The translations under genes were made by a program, and so were the position numbers. From Anser cygnoides (taxonomy: Eukaryota; Chordata; Aves; Anseriformes; Anatidae): DNA of 64,000 nt. Every line of letters begins with the position of its first letter. Positions within the stretch are counted from its first letter, which is position 1. Below are positions 43,801 through 58,800 of the stretch, piece by piece. The notes beneath the pieces were generated by a model. It was not told the origin of the DNA and searched no databases. It worked only from the letters and a program-made list of their open reading frames with translations. Location: contig NC_089873.1 of NCBI RefSeq assembly GCF_040182565.1, positions 94,496,001 through 94,560,000 of the forward strand, read 5' to 3'.

Positions 43801-46800
43801 ATACTTACTTAGTTCGAGGACCTGTGATTAAAAAGAAGAAAATCAGACCATAAAGTTACTTTTTCCCTTCTTTGAGCAAGGCTTTTCAATATGATCATTG
43901 AAATAATAACGTTTAAGAAAATTAAATACTTGACATAGCAAATTAGACTTTAGGACATTCAAATTGTTAAATAAGTTGATGAATATTTGTAACCTGTAGT
44001 ACAGCTGTACATCTGAAGATGGTACATTCTTCACCAGTGGAGTTGAGGTGATAGTTAAGCCTGGAGGAAAAATATAGAGAAAAATGCAGAGAAAGATATA
44101 ACTAATGCACTTAAAAGAATTTCATGAGGAGGAATGGTATTGCTGATGCACCATTTGACAGGTCCAGAGTGGTGCTTGTCCTTAATAACATGACGTGGCT
44201 GCATATAAGGACTTATTTAGGCTCTTCAATTGCCTGTTGGTCAATGAGACTATCTCTGCTTTGGTGGACTTGGAACATCCTGAGTAAAGATGCGATGTGA
44301 CTGATGTCATGAAAAAGCACTTGCAAGGGGATTTGAAAAGGGGCAGTATAGACTGTATCTCCAAGCTGTATTTGCTGTACTGAAATGTATGGGCTATCCA
44401 TAAGCACCATTTGCTTCAGATAGACTTGAGACCCTTATGAGCCATGTCCTAAATTTGCCTAGATCCAGGTGTCTAGCACACCAGTGTGATCTGAAACTAG
44501 TAATTTCTTCCAACAAAATGTAGTGCGGTGTTGTGCATTTTGCTGCTTAGACATCTGCTTGTGCATATTCCCTCCTGCCTCTCCGTACTTATATGTATGT
44601 ACTCGTATTTTGCTTACTGCTCAGCCGAGGTGGTCCAGAGCAACAGTTATGCAGGTAGGACTATAGAAATTACATTTCATACCTATTTCTATCAAATTCA
44701 CCGTAAGCTTTTGCTGGAATATAATTCCTCACCTGGTGTGGCTTGCTTGTTTTAAGTATGGCCAAAAGCAAAGCCTGGGGATCAGTATGTGTGTTGTCAT
44801 AAGTATTTTGAGTGGCTTCCTCAGAGATAACTAGTATTAGTGCCATTTTTAAGGAGATCAATTAATTTGAAACATTAAAATACTAAGGGGAAGTAGAGGC
44901 AAAAAGAAAAAAAACAAATTTGTGTGTAAAGTGAGACTTGTTATAGCATGGTTTCTTAAAACAGTATTTTTATCCTTGTGAGAAGAAAGTGGTAACTGGT
45001 AACATGACCAAATTCAGTTCTTGACTGGTCTCACGTGATTAGATTGATTAGTGTTTTGTGGGGCTTTATTTAAGCCCTTGGCATTTAATTTTCAGCCTGT
45101 TACGAGGCAGAATTTTGTCAAAAAATAGCTAGGCTTTGGGGGCCTGTATTTAGAAGCTCAGTAAGAATGTATTCTTTGCTGACAAAGCACGTGGCGTGCT
45201 ACTGCTTCAGGTGATGGCTTTGCTATGCTCTGAATGACAAAGGCTGTATCCTTCCCTGGATTTTTATCACTTTCACAGTTGCCGAATGGCCCAGCTTTGT
45301 TGGTGGTTCCCAGCCCATGGCTAACCCAGTGCACATGTTGGTGTAGCTGACCAACGTGCTCACCTGCCTAAGCTTTGCTGCTGGGTGCACTGAAGTAGCC
45401 TGGTTTTCCTGACGAGCCTCTCTAAGTATCATTCCAGTCAGTGACTGGGAGAGTGCTCTGGGACCACTGAAAATTGTGTTATAATATGTTTAAAAATAGT
45501 TATCTACTTAAGAAGTAGTACTCCACTCTAGAAAACTACTTTTAGGCTTTTCCACTTACAAACTTCTTCTTTCAAAAGTGTGGTTTATACCATAGCATCC
45601 TCCCTGTTTTTTCTTGCTTACTTTGAAATTGTTTACCTGAAAAAACAACTTTGTTAAAATTGATCTTGCAGTACATGGGCAGGTGAAATTATACCAGGTG
45701 GTAGCAAGGGGCTGTGGGGCTTCTGTGTGAGGCAAGGCCGGGGCTGCCCCGTGCCTCCCCACAGAAAAGTGTTGTTTTAATGTTTGTCTGTTCCTCACTA
45801 CCCAGATCTATTGTAATTAGCATTAAGATGACTTATTTTTCCCAAAACCAAGTCTGTTTTGCTTGCACTGACAATTGGTAAATGGTCTTCCTGTCTTTAT
45901 CTCAACCCGTAAGCTTTCTCATCTTAATTTCTCCCCCAGTCTTGGTGAGGAGGAGGAGTGAGAGAATGGCTGAGTGGGCGTTTGGCCCTTAGCCAGGCCT
46001 AACCCTTCAGGAAGTTAGGTGCTCAGTTGGATTAAATAGCCGTTCAAGTCTCTCTGCGACAGCACATGCCTTGCAGAGATCTGACAGGTATAACATGGTG
46101 GGATCTGTGGGCGACTGTGCCTTCTGGGTCAGGTCAGGAGAACCTGGAGGCCCCATGAATTGTACAAGGCACTGACCAACATGTGGGCAGCCGAATTGAG
46201 TCTTGCAAGCCTCAGGCTGAGCTCAGAACCTGATTTGTTCTGCCACAGCAAGTCAGGTTTCTGTCTGTCCGTTTCTGAAGAAATGGGCGTTGATACAAGC
46301 CTTAGCTGATGTGCTTATATGACTTCGAGCCCTTCAGTGGATCAGACTATTACAAGTCTTGTAACAGAGTTGTTTCACTGCACATCACTTTGCTTTTGTT
46401 GAGTTTCTATTCTGTGACCTTAGTTACATTAAGAGGGTGTGTTAAGTGAATTCCCAGTGTTTCACTTCTTCTGAAAAGCAGTGTCATATTTATTTCTGAA
46501 CATATCGTCATTAAATATGATTCACTAAAATGCTTTAGTTACTGATGCTGTAAAATATGTAAAACTGGTAGAGATGTAATCTAAAACTTATTGTAATTTG
46601 TAAGAGTCGTATGTCCTTTAGAACTAAGTGAGTTGAATTGGAAAATATTTCATCTGACCAAAGAAAATTAAGCAATAGTTTTGATTCTGGTTCTAATATG
46701 ATAAATAAATAAGGAAACTCTAAAATAAAATCAGCATTCTTAAGAAAATCTAAATCCTTTTACTGATTATTTGTTGTTAGCAGAAAGAAACTGATGTTTT

Positions 46801-49800
46801 CTGAATGAGTTACTTGTGACTGTACCTGTGATGTCAACAGCAAAGAGAATATGTTGCCTGAATTATGCTTGCTGTCTAGTAAAATTTGCCTTACCACTCT
46901 TGGGAATCACTCCAAGATTTTCTGATGTTGTCAAAGAATTGGTAGGGAGTTACCTTGTGCCTGGATGAAAACAGGTAACACTGTCCATGAGATGGAAACA
47001 GACACAAATAACTGGCCATTGCGAAGCCTGCATGGAGCTTGTAGGCTTTCGTTGTTTAAGAAAATATATGAAGGTACCGTTTAAACTCTTGAATCAGTAT
47101 TTTCTGCTGTGTTCACCTAGAGATTATTTATTTTATTTTTTATTAATATTTTCTCATTGTTACGTAGATCTCACCCTGACAGTTTAATATTCTCTGAACT
47201 TGCTGTAGTTTGGCATTGGTAGTCATTATGTGCAGGACTAGCCTATGCCTCCTGAGAAAGGATGGGAAACCAAGTTTCTTGGTTTAAATAGAAAAATCAC
47301 CAGATTGATCTTAAATCTGTTTATTGTTAAGTGTTGCATGTCTGAGAGAGGCGGGGGGGGAAACAAAATTTGAGAAGTGAATTCACTGTCGTGTTTTGTC
47401 ATATGCTTATGTCCAGGTATCTCAGTATCTAACTTTGGATGTGTTTGTCTGGGTGGTGCTGGAACCCTTTGTTTTTTGAAGTTATACAGAGACTCATTAT
47501 AAATCCTGAAGGAGGCAAAATACCCATCAATTTTGGTTTGAGTTTTGTTTGAAGGCAGACAGCAAGATCAGTAATCTAGTATGTGATTCAAAAACCTGGC
47601 AAGGCTAGGAAAACATGGCTCAGATAGTATAAGCACTTGCATACATTACAGTGAAGACTTCTTGCTGCAATGTTTATTTTATAGTACAAGCATGTCTACA
47701 AATAACAAAAAGAGTTCCTGTAGAAATGGGAGAAATGTCTCAATGCAGTGAGCTTCAATGATGTTTGGAGTTCTGAATTTAGTTTTCAATTTCTCTGCAG
47801 CACTTAAGTTTCCAATCTCATGAATTGGGCTGTATATATTGAAAATATAACAAGCCTGAAAAATATTTTTTTCTTCGTTCAGGAAAGACTCGTTTCTGAC
47901 AGAGTGTGTCTCCTGTTCTTGGTAACTTGACTCAGGGCTCACGGAATTGGCTCCAAGGTGCTTGGGTTTACTGTTAAAGCCATGTCAGAGCTGTTGGTTT
48001 TTCCTCAAGCTGACAGTCTTCATCTGATTTTTACTTGAAATGTTTTCCTTTCTCATATTTGGCCTGGCATTGTTTTGTATGTGTGTGAATGTAGTAATTG
48101 GACAATAATAATTGGAAACTGATGCTTTTGAAGTTTTCCAAATAAGCAGGGTAAAAGTCATGATGGACCCTTCTTCTTGCAGTGATTTCAGTACAGCTGG
48201 GATGTTTTGGGGTACTGTAGGCTACTTTTAAAACTGGGGGAGTTATAGAACATTACAGGTAACTTTTTGCTTTATCTCTGTGGTCTTTGCATTTGCTTCA
48301 TTTACAGAACCACTAGAAGGCCAAAAGCATTTTTTTCTTAAAGGGGACTCCAGGTCACTTGGAATGAAAGGAAGTTTGCATCCCCAGAGATGCCAATGAC
48401 CTGGTATCTGAGTTGCAAAAGATAGCTAAAATATTGCAAAGCCTAATTTTTATGAAGTTGTCAGCAAAGTAGTACCATGAGAAACTTCTTCTGCAAACGT
48501 GCTTTTTGGTGCTACAGCAGAATCACAGGGCAATAAAAAACTAATGGATCTATCTCACCATGTCCAACTTCAATTTTTGGTTTTACTTTTATTTAACAGG
48601 AGTGGGACTCCAACTCCAGCTTCGGATGTTGATGTTACCACACTGAGAGGTCAGTTTTCATCTAAATCATGTCAAGACTGATTACCTGAAAATGGGACAA
48701 CCTGATGGCTTGTGGATTCGAGAAAGAGTTGTGAATTCTTCCATCTCCAAATAATACTGTTTGTGATCTGGTGATCAGGTTATACGTTGCTGTTATTTTG
48801 TGATGAAATGAATCGAAAAGCCTACTTGAGAAATTACTTCTGTGCAATTTTTACTGCACTTACTTCTTGTTCCCCAGAATACACCCTCTTAGAACATTAG
48901 CATTCAATTCTGACTAGCATATTTGATGCTTTTTCTGAGGCTCTTTGGGTGTTTTCTGTGGTATTTCTGTCATGATGATGGGAATAAGAATCAAGTGTTA
49001 CTGTTAGTTTACACTTGCCAAACCCGTGTGTATCTACATGTACATGAGAAAAAATAATAATACTGCTCTCTTGCAAACTCAGATGCAGCTGCCAATGTTC
49101 CTCCCCCTCATGAGGTCTCCATTGAGAGTCCTGCAGGTGGTACCATCCATGAAACTGAAGATGCAGACACAACTGTGAGTGTTTTTATTAAGATTTCATA
49201 AAAGCAGGGCATGAACCTTAGAAACTTTTAAATAATTTCCTGGGTAGGTGTTCTTTCATTTGCAGTGTCTTTGCCGTGTAGCTTCCCCCTCAGTGAGAGA
49301 GAACAAATCAGTTGAGCTATCAAGTGAAGATTTTGATTGTGACGTAGGACTAGACAGTGAATGTCTAGGGCTTTTGAAATCTCCACAAAGAATGTGAAGT
49401 GTTATTATTCCTGTGGAAACACAATGCACCTCAAATTGCTGTCCTAGTTTTTGAAGGGTCCGAGTGGTACAGTTGCCTAAGGCAGCAGAGGTAGCCTGAA
49501 TAGCCTTGAAGATTCCTTCTGATTCCCTGCTTCTTTTCCCCTGCTGACATGGATGAATTTTTATTTATTGTCTTACAGTCACCCTCACCTTGATATCTAA
49601 AACAAAACTCTAACACAGGGAAGCCTAGAGCAAGTACTTGAAATGTCTCTGTAAAAGCGAGCTGGCTTTTAAAAGTGCTGACCACCAAATAGGTCCCAGG
49701 GAAGCATTTGCTTCCAGGAGACAGCTCCTCTGGATTAAAATTTAAGCCCGAACTCTAGATTCCAACTGCGGTACTTGTCAGCCTACATGCCCCCTGAAGA

Positions 49801-52800
49801 AAATTTTGCAAACGAGTAGTATGCATCAGCTGGCACTTGTTTTTATGTAAGTGTGAAACTCTCACTGGATTTACTGATAAGCTTACAAAATTGCACATGC
49901 TGCATATAAGTAGAAGCTGATTTATGGTACTGAGTTTAACTGTGCACTGTTCTGTAACTTAGCACGGCCATGACACGAAGCTGGGCCAAACTCTGTGCTT
50001 TTTTCTAGAGCTTTCACAGCTGACTGCTGAGATCTGATATTGTGATTCCAGGAATAAACACTGAGTATGAAATAGGCAGACAGATTCTGACTCAAGTCCA
50101 GGGTCAGATTTTATATTTATGTACCACAAATGTGTGGTTTGGTCCCATGTACACCATTACTCTTTTCTGAAACAGAACTGCCTGAGCAGAGAATAAGACC
50201 ACTCAGTAAATCAGAAAGAACCCAGAATTTGATTGCTGCTGCCTACAGTGTTTTCACTCTCTACAGTTACCTCACACCTCATCATTGCTCTGAACAGCCA
50301 AAATGCACTGCAGGTTACAAGACCAAGAGTGAGCAAAGCTCATCTTCTGCATTCACATGTTGACTGGACTTTTGTTTCTGGGGGATTGATAAATGATTCA
50401 AACTACGTGGAGTTGCAAACAATCATGTAAGAGCAGCGGATACATGCAAGCTAATTATATATTTGCCAAATAGTAACTAGCTTTAAGCAGGGTGCTAATT
50501 ATTCTGGTTCTTAACAAAGTTGTTTAGTCAAAAAAGGGTGTGGGGAAGAAGTAAAAAAAATTTGGAGGGGCCCTAAATGGTATACAAGTTGCTCACAGGT
50601 GGCAGCTAGACTTTGTGGAGCTCCATTTCGTGCTCCATACATAATACAGGCTGCAGTTTTGTTGACAAAGTGTGTTTTGCTGGCTCATTTTTTTCCTTTT
50701 TAATAGGGAAAAAGCAACAGTTGCATGTAAATAGCCAAAGACATTCTTGTTAACTTACACCAGCCTTCCCCCTCAAATCGCAAATTCCAAATTTTTGTTC
50801 TAGAATAAAGCCATGAAACAAGATCTGTTTTTTCTTGCCTTTCAGTATACCACAAAAAAATAGTATCCTGGTTGTAAAATGCCAGGGAACTAAGCAGGAA
50901 GTGCTCTTCCTGTGTTGCTCACTGATTGAAGTTAGATGAAAATTGGACTGGAATTCACTGCTGCTCGCAGCAGCCGTGGTAGTTCCCAAAGCTGAACATC
51001 CCAGGGTGTTTGTACACCCTGGACACGTGGAATGTAGAACTTGGCAAAGGTAACTTGTCTTCCAAGTAGGATAGTAAACAGGAACCTTGTGATAAATGGG
51101 TACATTTTGGGTAAGTCAGCCCACTGCTGATTAGGCACAGGTGACCTGTTGGTGTATCCACATTTGCACTTTAAATTGCCTTATAAATGTCCGAACCAGC
51201 TGGTTTTCTGTGTGTAACTCCATTCAACTAGATAACGGTGCACTAGAGCAAAGATGTGCAAAGGGAAAACAGAACTAACAGCAATACGAGAATACTATAA
51301 AATTGTCTTGCTTACTAGATTGTCTCATTAGTTGTCATTTCTGTCCCTGAGGCTTCCTGAGAACTCCATTACAGCATAAGGCAAAAGGTGTGCTGGTGAC
51401 TCAAGTAAGCATGCTGTGCTTTGGACTGCAGTTTCCACATCATTAAATAAATTCATCATGCCATCTGTTTGGCCCACCAGTCATGCCATGATGTGTTGCT
51501 GTCCTTATAGCATTTATGGAGGGAGCTCAGAGTTTTTGCCACATCATGGGCCAGAGAAACCTCCAGGTCTGCAGTGGCTGGAGAAGTTTCTGGCCCACTT
51601 AAAAGAGGATGTTTGGACCCTGGCTGAGTAATGGAGTGTGCTGACTGCTGACAGGACCATATCTACATGCAAATATATCTGGGGATGCTTTTTACTTAGA
51701 GTAAATCCAGGATAGGTAGGAATCTGGTCTGCAGTGAGTAAAATGGATTTATTTCTTCAGGAAAAAAAAAAAACACTCAGAGGAAAAAAGTCACTAAATC
51801 ACCTCTTATCTTCTCCCTTCTCTCCTTTTCTTCCAGATCAATAATGAGATAAAGAAGGAGGATGAGAATTTCATGAGACCTGTAACTGAGCAGATGATTG
51901 AGTTCAGCATTGTGATCGTTGGAGAAAAGTACAGCGAGGAGCTGAGTGACCCAGACACTGTGAAGCATCAGCTGCTCTCTGAACAATTTGTTTCTCAGGT
52001 GACTTACCTCCCCTGATGTCTCTTTCTTTTTGCTCTCTCTGCAAAGCAATAGCAGCACCCGTACCAGGACTGCTCTGCAGAACCAGCTTAGGGATTTTGT
52101 TGCCTGAGGCAGGCTGGAAAATATTCACTGTGAGAATACCCTCTTTTGTTTGACATGCTGCCTTTTTGAGATAGTGGAGCTGTGTGCAACATACCAGTTG
52201 CCAAACAATGACTCCAGTTTTCTTACTGTGTTTCCTATGAAATAGCCTGCTATCGGTTTTTGCAGAGGTAGACATATGCTTTTGGGGAGATCAGAAAATT
52301 GTGCTCAACTCCTGCATAGTTACTCCAAGAAGGGACCTTTCTGAGGCACTTTGCCTGCTCCTGCCCCTTTTTGCTCTTATTTATTTTGCCTTATGTTAGC
52401 AAAAAAAACTGAGCCAGGTGTTATTAATAAACAAAAGAAAATTGCTCTTCTTTTAGTTCTTTTAAAGTCTTGTTTTTACCAGGGCTAACTTTGGCCTTAC
52501 CATCCTTTCAGAACTTTTAAGTCGCTCTACCTGTCAGTGTTATGGCATTAGAGGTTTTAAAGTCACAAAGAAGTGACAAGATTCTTGTTTGTCTTTTGGT
52601 GTGTAACTCCATCAGTTCTTAAAGTTCTGGGTCTTAAAACTCTTTAATTTTAAAGATGTATTTAACATCTCTCTAGTGACCAGTCTGCCTAGAGTTTTTT
52701 TCAGAGCTTTTTCATCTTGTTGTTTAGCTTTGAATTCTTCCATAATGTTGTTGGTTTGAAACCGGGGAGTGAAAAAGATTATTTGAAGGTCTTGGCAAAC

Positions 52801-55800
52801 CAGGCTGCCCACACTCTCCAAAAAGGCAGGACGTGAATCAGCAGCAGTTCAGAACCATCAGTCTAAGCTGGGGCAGTGCTGGAAGGCAGCTCTGGCAGGT
52901 CAGGTACAGCACAGCATCGTGTGAAGGGCAGGCAGAAGGCATTCAGGTCTGTCAGCATCTGCTCGTGTGGGCATGGTCTGGGTTTCCTGCAGGAGCTGAG
53001 CACTTCAGAGGGATTTAGGAAATCTCAGTGGTTGCACAGCATCCAGATTTCTGGTTGTAGAAGAAACTCCAGCTTCAGGCAAGAGAATCTGTCTGTGCAG
53101 AGTAGGTGATAGGTGGGGATGTCACGAACAACAGAACTTGTCCATTTTTTCCACTCAGGAGCAACGTTTCATTGAAAGAATCACTGCGTACTGCAGTGAG
53201 ATACTCTTTGAAATCTAGGCTGCTAAGACCATTCTCGATCATCATTTATGTCCAGAATCAGCAGTGCATATGAGTACATTTTAAAACCCTCCAACTTCAG
53301 AAAAATTCTTAAGCATATCCTTTAAGCCCGCTGGAGTCAGTGGGAATGAACTATGGTTGAGACTGTTAGGCACCAACTTCAAAGAAAAATTACATGTGTG
53401 CATATATCTATATATAAATAAGCATATCTATACATATGCATATATGCATGATTTATTAAATCTTCATTTCAAGTTACCTTAATCTGAATTAAATTGAATG
53501 TTTTAATTTCTATGCCACAAATAAAATTATTGACCCCGCCAACATACAATAAGTGCTCAAAATACAGTCATGCTGCTATCTCCTGTCTCCCTATTGTTCC
53601 CATTTATTTATTTTATTTTACTTTTCATTTATCATGGTAGTCTTATAACCATCATTTTCTTGGGGCAGAGAGTTTGTCTTTCCTTTCTCTTGGGAGAAGC
53701 ATCTAGGGTGCCAAATGGTAGGGTCACCTATTTTCTAGCTTTGCTTCCTTCTTCGTCCCATTTAGGTGGGGTTCTCTGTTGAATCCCTATAACTGGTGCT
53801 AACCCTGTGCCAGATCCTGGGCCAGCTGGGAAAGAGATGTACTCTTCACTGGAGCCAAAAAGCATCACCACAACTGTCACAAGTTGCTAGTGTAGGCTAG
53901 ACATCTTAATTTTCCTAGTTGTGTGGCCAAGTAGCAATGCCATAGAGTGTGTGTGTGGAAGAAATGTCAGATGGGACCGAGTCCACCTGGCACATGGATG
54001 TTCCACTCCTTTGATCCCTCGCCTGGTTTTCTCTCTGCTTGGATAAAGAACCTCTTAAAAAAAAAAAAAAAAAAAGAAAAGAAAAAGAAAAAAAAGTCGG
54101 CAGCACTCAGATTGTTTAAGTCTCACCAGAGACGGTTTAAAAATAGGGAGACTGGAGAGGAGAAGGGGAATTTGAGGAGTAAAAAAGAATCTTCAGCTGG
54201 CAAGGATCATTTGGGAGGAAAAATACAAAACTGGCAGGAACCTGCAGTATTCTATTTCTTGTTTTCGTCAACACAGTTGGCTGTTGAATTGGGCCTGGAC
54301 ATACTACCATTTTGCTGCCCCCGGTCTTCATTTTCGTGTAGCAGTGCCAGTCACTCCTGAGCCCTCTGTGTGCTTAGGGCAGCAGAGATGGGCTGTGTTT
54401 TGTACTAGGTAATGGATTAGGGCATCTTTGGAGTCTGAGGCCCCAGTTCCTGAGGTGGCTGTTGCTGCTTCACTTGTTTAGGTTGCTAAGGTCCAAAGCA
54501 TTTTTCCTGAATTTGTTTTAATCCAAAGAGGTTTGGGAAGTAATGGAAACCTTTGAGACAAAAAAGGGTTTATGCTGCATAAATAAGAAAATAAGAGTCA
54601 CAAATAATGTCACTTGCTCTCTGCAGATGTTGTACAGATCTCTGCAGAGTCTATTTGAATTTTCCCCCCTTTGAATATTTATATACACCTCTTGGGGAAT
54701 GCCAGATGTTGTGCTTCATACTTTCTCTTTTCCTTTTGTAATAATGAAACAATGTCACCAAAACTCTTCTTCTCTAAAGACAGAATATTTAACCATGTTT
54801 TTTTCTATTAGAAATAGCAGCTCAGATGCATTTTTAGAATTTTAGAAACTGTTGAAAATACTTCTTGCTTTTTTCACTACAAGGAGGAGGGTGGAGGAAA
54901 TTTGTGTTAATATTTTTTTTCCCTCAAAATAGATCCAAAAGGTATTTGAAGGACTACCTGGATACAAAAACATCCATGTCCTGGAATTCAGGTAAAAGAT
55001 ACTGATGCATATGTGGTGGTTGAAACTGATCATGTTGAAGGTGCAATGTGCTAGCACCACGCTTGGATGAACATCAGTGCAAGGAAGTTTCCAGGATGCG
55101 TTAATCAAAGAAAAAGTGCTTTCATACTGATACCTTCATGTGTACAGACATCAACATAGAAATGTATATAAATGTAGTTGGCTCTTTTCTGCTCCTGGCA
55201 GCCATCAGAGAATCTCACATGATATGCTTGCCTTCAGTTTAAGATTCTGACCTAAAATTAAAAGAGGCATTTTCTAATTGAAAATCAGTATCTGATACTT
55301 CCTCAATACTGTTGACATGTCCTACTATTAAACAAGGAAGAACATGGGAATCTTTTTGGAAAAATGTGATATATTTTCATCTCTTTTCATCTTCTTAATG
55401 GGATGACAATTTGGTTGTTAATTTGGTTGGCATTTGAGGTATGTAAAGGTTTTTCTCCTTTTGATCAAAGCAAAGGTGGGTGAATAAATGTTTGATAAAT
55501 GATTTTAAAACCTTTAACTCTCTGCAGTCTCATAAATATTGCTTAAAGGACTAGTTCCCTCAAATCATTTTGTGCTTCAAAATAACATTTTAAGTTAATT
55601 TGGGGGGGGGAGAAGGTGGGCGGGAAGAGGGGGATTCTGCATATTATGTATGAAACATCTGATCTGTGAGTTTTGGTATACATGGATCACGAATTATGAT
55701 TGGACATGAATGGACTGGATATGACTTTCAGAATCCAGTCAGGATTTTCATGGGTCAGTCTAAATAATGCTTTCTGTTGGGACTTTGTAAGCTGTATTTC

Positions 55801-58800
55801 TTAAAATTTTCCAGCCAATAAATTTGAGCCAGGATACTTCCGGATAACAAAGCAGTTATAGTGAGGAAGGTTTTATGGTTGGAACCATATGGTTGGACAC
55901 TGTTCCAACAATGTTGTCAGAAGTACCAAAAAAGGATGGTACAGAAATCAAATTATGAAATGCTTGAAACAACGAGGCAGGAATGTTCCCCGAGCTAATT
56001 GCCCAAATGGATTGATAAACTCCACTTTGTTGTGGCCCGCTGTAGGAGAATAATTACCTGACCTGATAAGACTGATTGATAGATACATAAGTTATCCCTG
56101 CGTCAGCAAGGAAAACAGAATGGCACTGTCTTCAGCCCTCACAGGAGCCCGGAGGCAGGTTTGGCTTTTCAGTTCCTACTTTCACTTCTGGCTAGAACCA
56201 CAGCAAACTGGGGAAATGACGTGGGGAAACCCTGCTGAAGGTCTGCCTGGGAGGTAGCAAAACTTTCCTTCTCAGTATTTGCAGTCTAATACATTTGCAA
56301 GCCCTCCGTTCATTTCAGAAGTGAAATAAAATGTTGGTATTCCTGGCAAAATACCAGATTCTTTCTGTGCTCTGCTGCGCATGAGAAAAAATGTGTTTGT
56401 AAACTGACCTTCAGGTAGAATTAGTGAGCCTTGTTTCTCTTGGTACTAATGGCAATTTAACTGCCTTACTTGCAATACAGTGCAGTGGCTCTGCTCTGCT
56501 GATTCCTTGTGATCAATAGGAAGTATGTCAGTTCAGTAAAAGCTGAACAGTTGGTTATGCAGCAGATCAACTTTGCAACTTATAAACATTTTGCTGTATG
56601 GATTTTGAAATTTGTGTGCCCTGTAGAATACAAAAGCAAACTTGGTAAAGCTGGACTTTAAGGAAATGGTGATGTTGATTTAACAGGTTTTGCTGTTGTG
56701 TTTTGTTTCTGTATTCAGCTCTCCTCAGGAGGACAGGTAAAGACATTTTTATACACATTGTCATAATACAGATGGAAAAGCACCTTAGCTGGATGACACT
56801 GACTGTCTTGGGGATTTGTGGTTTTGGCTCCACAGCGAGATAGTTATCCAGCATAAATACTATGTGAGGGGGTTCTACCAGCAACTGCAAGTAACTCATC
56901 TGTTCTGATTATGAATAAACCTAATTTGCTTATTTAAATGCTGCTTATAAAAAACTGCTTGAGGAAAACCATCCTAAACACAAGTCAGCTACTGGGCTAG
57001 CTTGTGTATAGGAGTCTCTTCTGTGAAGAAAACAAAGTTGCTTAATGATGACTCAAGGTCTTTTTAATTAGCAGCAAAATCTTGGATAGATATGATTGTT
57101 ATTAGATAAATTAAAATAAGTAAGAAAACCATAGTTATCCAGCAAAGGCAATTGGCTTAAGCTCCTTCAAGGCTGGATTTGCTGTGCATCTTAGCAGTAA
57201 TTTTACAAACATTTCTTAGCAGAAGAAGACATCAGTCTTGACTTGGTAGAAACACATGTTTTTTGGTAGATATATGCAGGTTAAGCATCCTAAATTTTCC
57301 TCTTTCAATACTATTTGAAGAATTTCACAAACAAAAAAGAACTGCGGCCTTTAAATTACTAGAAGTATTATTTTATTTTGTATATTTCTCAGTAAAGCCC
57401 TAGCAGTGTCCACAAAAAGTTCTACAGAGAATGAGCATTTTAATTTTAGAAGGTTACTGAACAAAGAAAGGTATTGAGCAAATCTGTTCACAAGCAACAG
57501 TGACTGAATGTGATCCTCTATTACTCTGCACTTCTGCAAACTAAGATGCATGCAGCAATTCAAAGAGGTTATGTTCCAAATACCAGATGTTATAGCCCTT
57601 TCCAGACAGATGATGGTGTCATTGTTATTACTTAGCAATTATTAACTACAACTGACAGCACAGTTGTGTTAAATGTAAATGTTACTTTTTGACTAGCATG
57701 CTGTATGGCATCTTTGCCGTGCCTTTTCGCTACTGCTGTCCTTTTTCATTTCCTGTACTGACACTCAGTGCCCATGATGAGCCTACGGTGGGCTCATTTC
57801 AATAATAGGGCCAGCAGCAAAACTCCAGCAGGCTCCTGCTTTCAGTTCATGTGTCTGCTGATTATGTCTTCGTTGTACCTGGCACTGGGGCGTTAGAGCC
57901 TTCTCTGAACTGAGCCATTACTTTGGCAATTTTACTTTTAGTCCAGCTCTGTGGAATGAAGGAAACCTGTCTTTGGAGCACATTTTCCTAGCACTTCATA
58001 GATTACTTCATTTCTTGCTGTGCCCTGTGTACAGCCAAGGTATGCTCTATTTTCTAAGACTCCCTTGTGCTTATGCCCAGTATACGGTAAATCTGGTTGC
58101 TACCAACTCTGTCACGTGGAAGAGGACATCCAGACATTAGGAGAAGAACATGGAGAAAATGAAGGAGAGTTAATATGAAAAAGCTAAGCCGTACATAGAC
58201 ACAAAACTTTGTTAGAGAATAAATGATCAAATGAGTCTAGAAAAATGCTTCTAATTATAAGGCGTATTAAATACTATTTGAGTGCTGCTAAAGGCACTAT
58301 TTCAAGCAGATGGACACTGCACAGTGACAGTGATCAGGGCTCCCACTTGCTACTGTATATTGCTACTATATACACAGCCTGTTTTCCCAGGCTTCTTTCT
58401 TACCTCAGATCTTACACTGCATGTTGGCGGGTCTACGGATAATGGAGACAGAAAGCCATCAGTTTGGTCTCCAGGCAGTCCTTCTACCCTTCAGAAGTAG
58501 AAATACAGTGCTGTGACCAGGCCAGATGTTGTGTTCTGGTAACCTTTTCCTTGAGAAAACACAGGCAGGCAGACACAAGTGTGAAAAGTAATACAATTAA
58601 TTATTTTTACCTAGAATCCTTAAAAGCAATGTATTTGTATATTTAAAAAAGGGTAGTGACACAGGTTCTTGGAAAAAAATCACAGCATTTGCCATGGAAA
58701 GCCTTGCATCTCTCATGTGTGTTCCCTCTCTCTTTGTGAAACCAAAGTGGGGTGGAAGTGCACTATGCTGTTACTTTTGATGGAGAAGCCATCAGCAATG

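Larger units (their letters stand above)
39455..48599 (+). other. IMPG2: IMPG2 intron 4 (9.1 kb)
   Basis: Contains a strong candidate cassette micro-exon at 39594-39617 (see findings) and an ERVL-like LTR piece at 45838-46014. Otherwise it is AT-rich DNA in which I recognise no gene; a short G run sits at about 47351-47360. Confidence 0.75.

Noticed and set aside
53947..54360. 137-codon open frame in IMPG2 intron 7
   Set aside because: It runs through an A-rich simple repeat that yields only lysines and glutamates. It is a by-product of low complexity.
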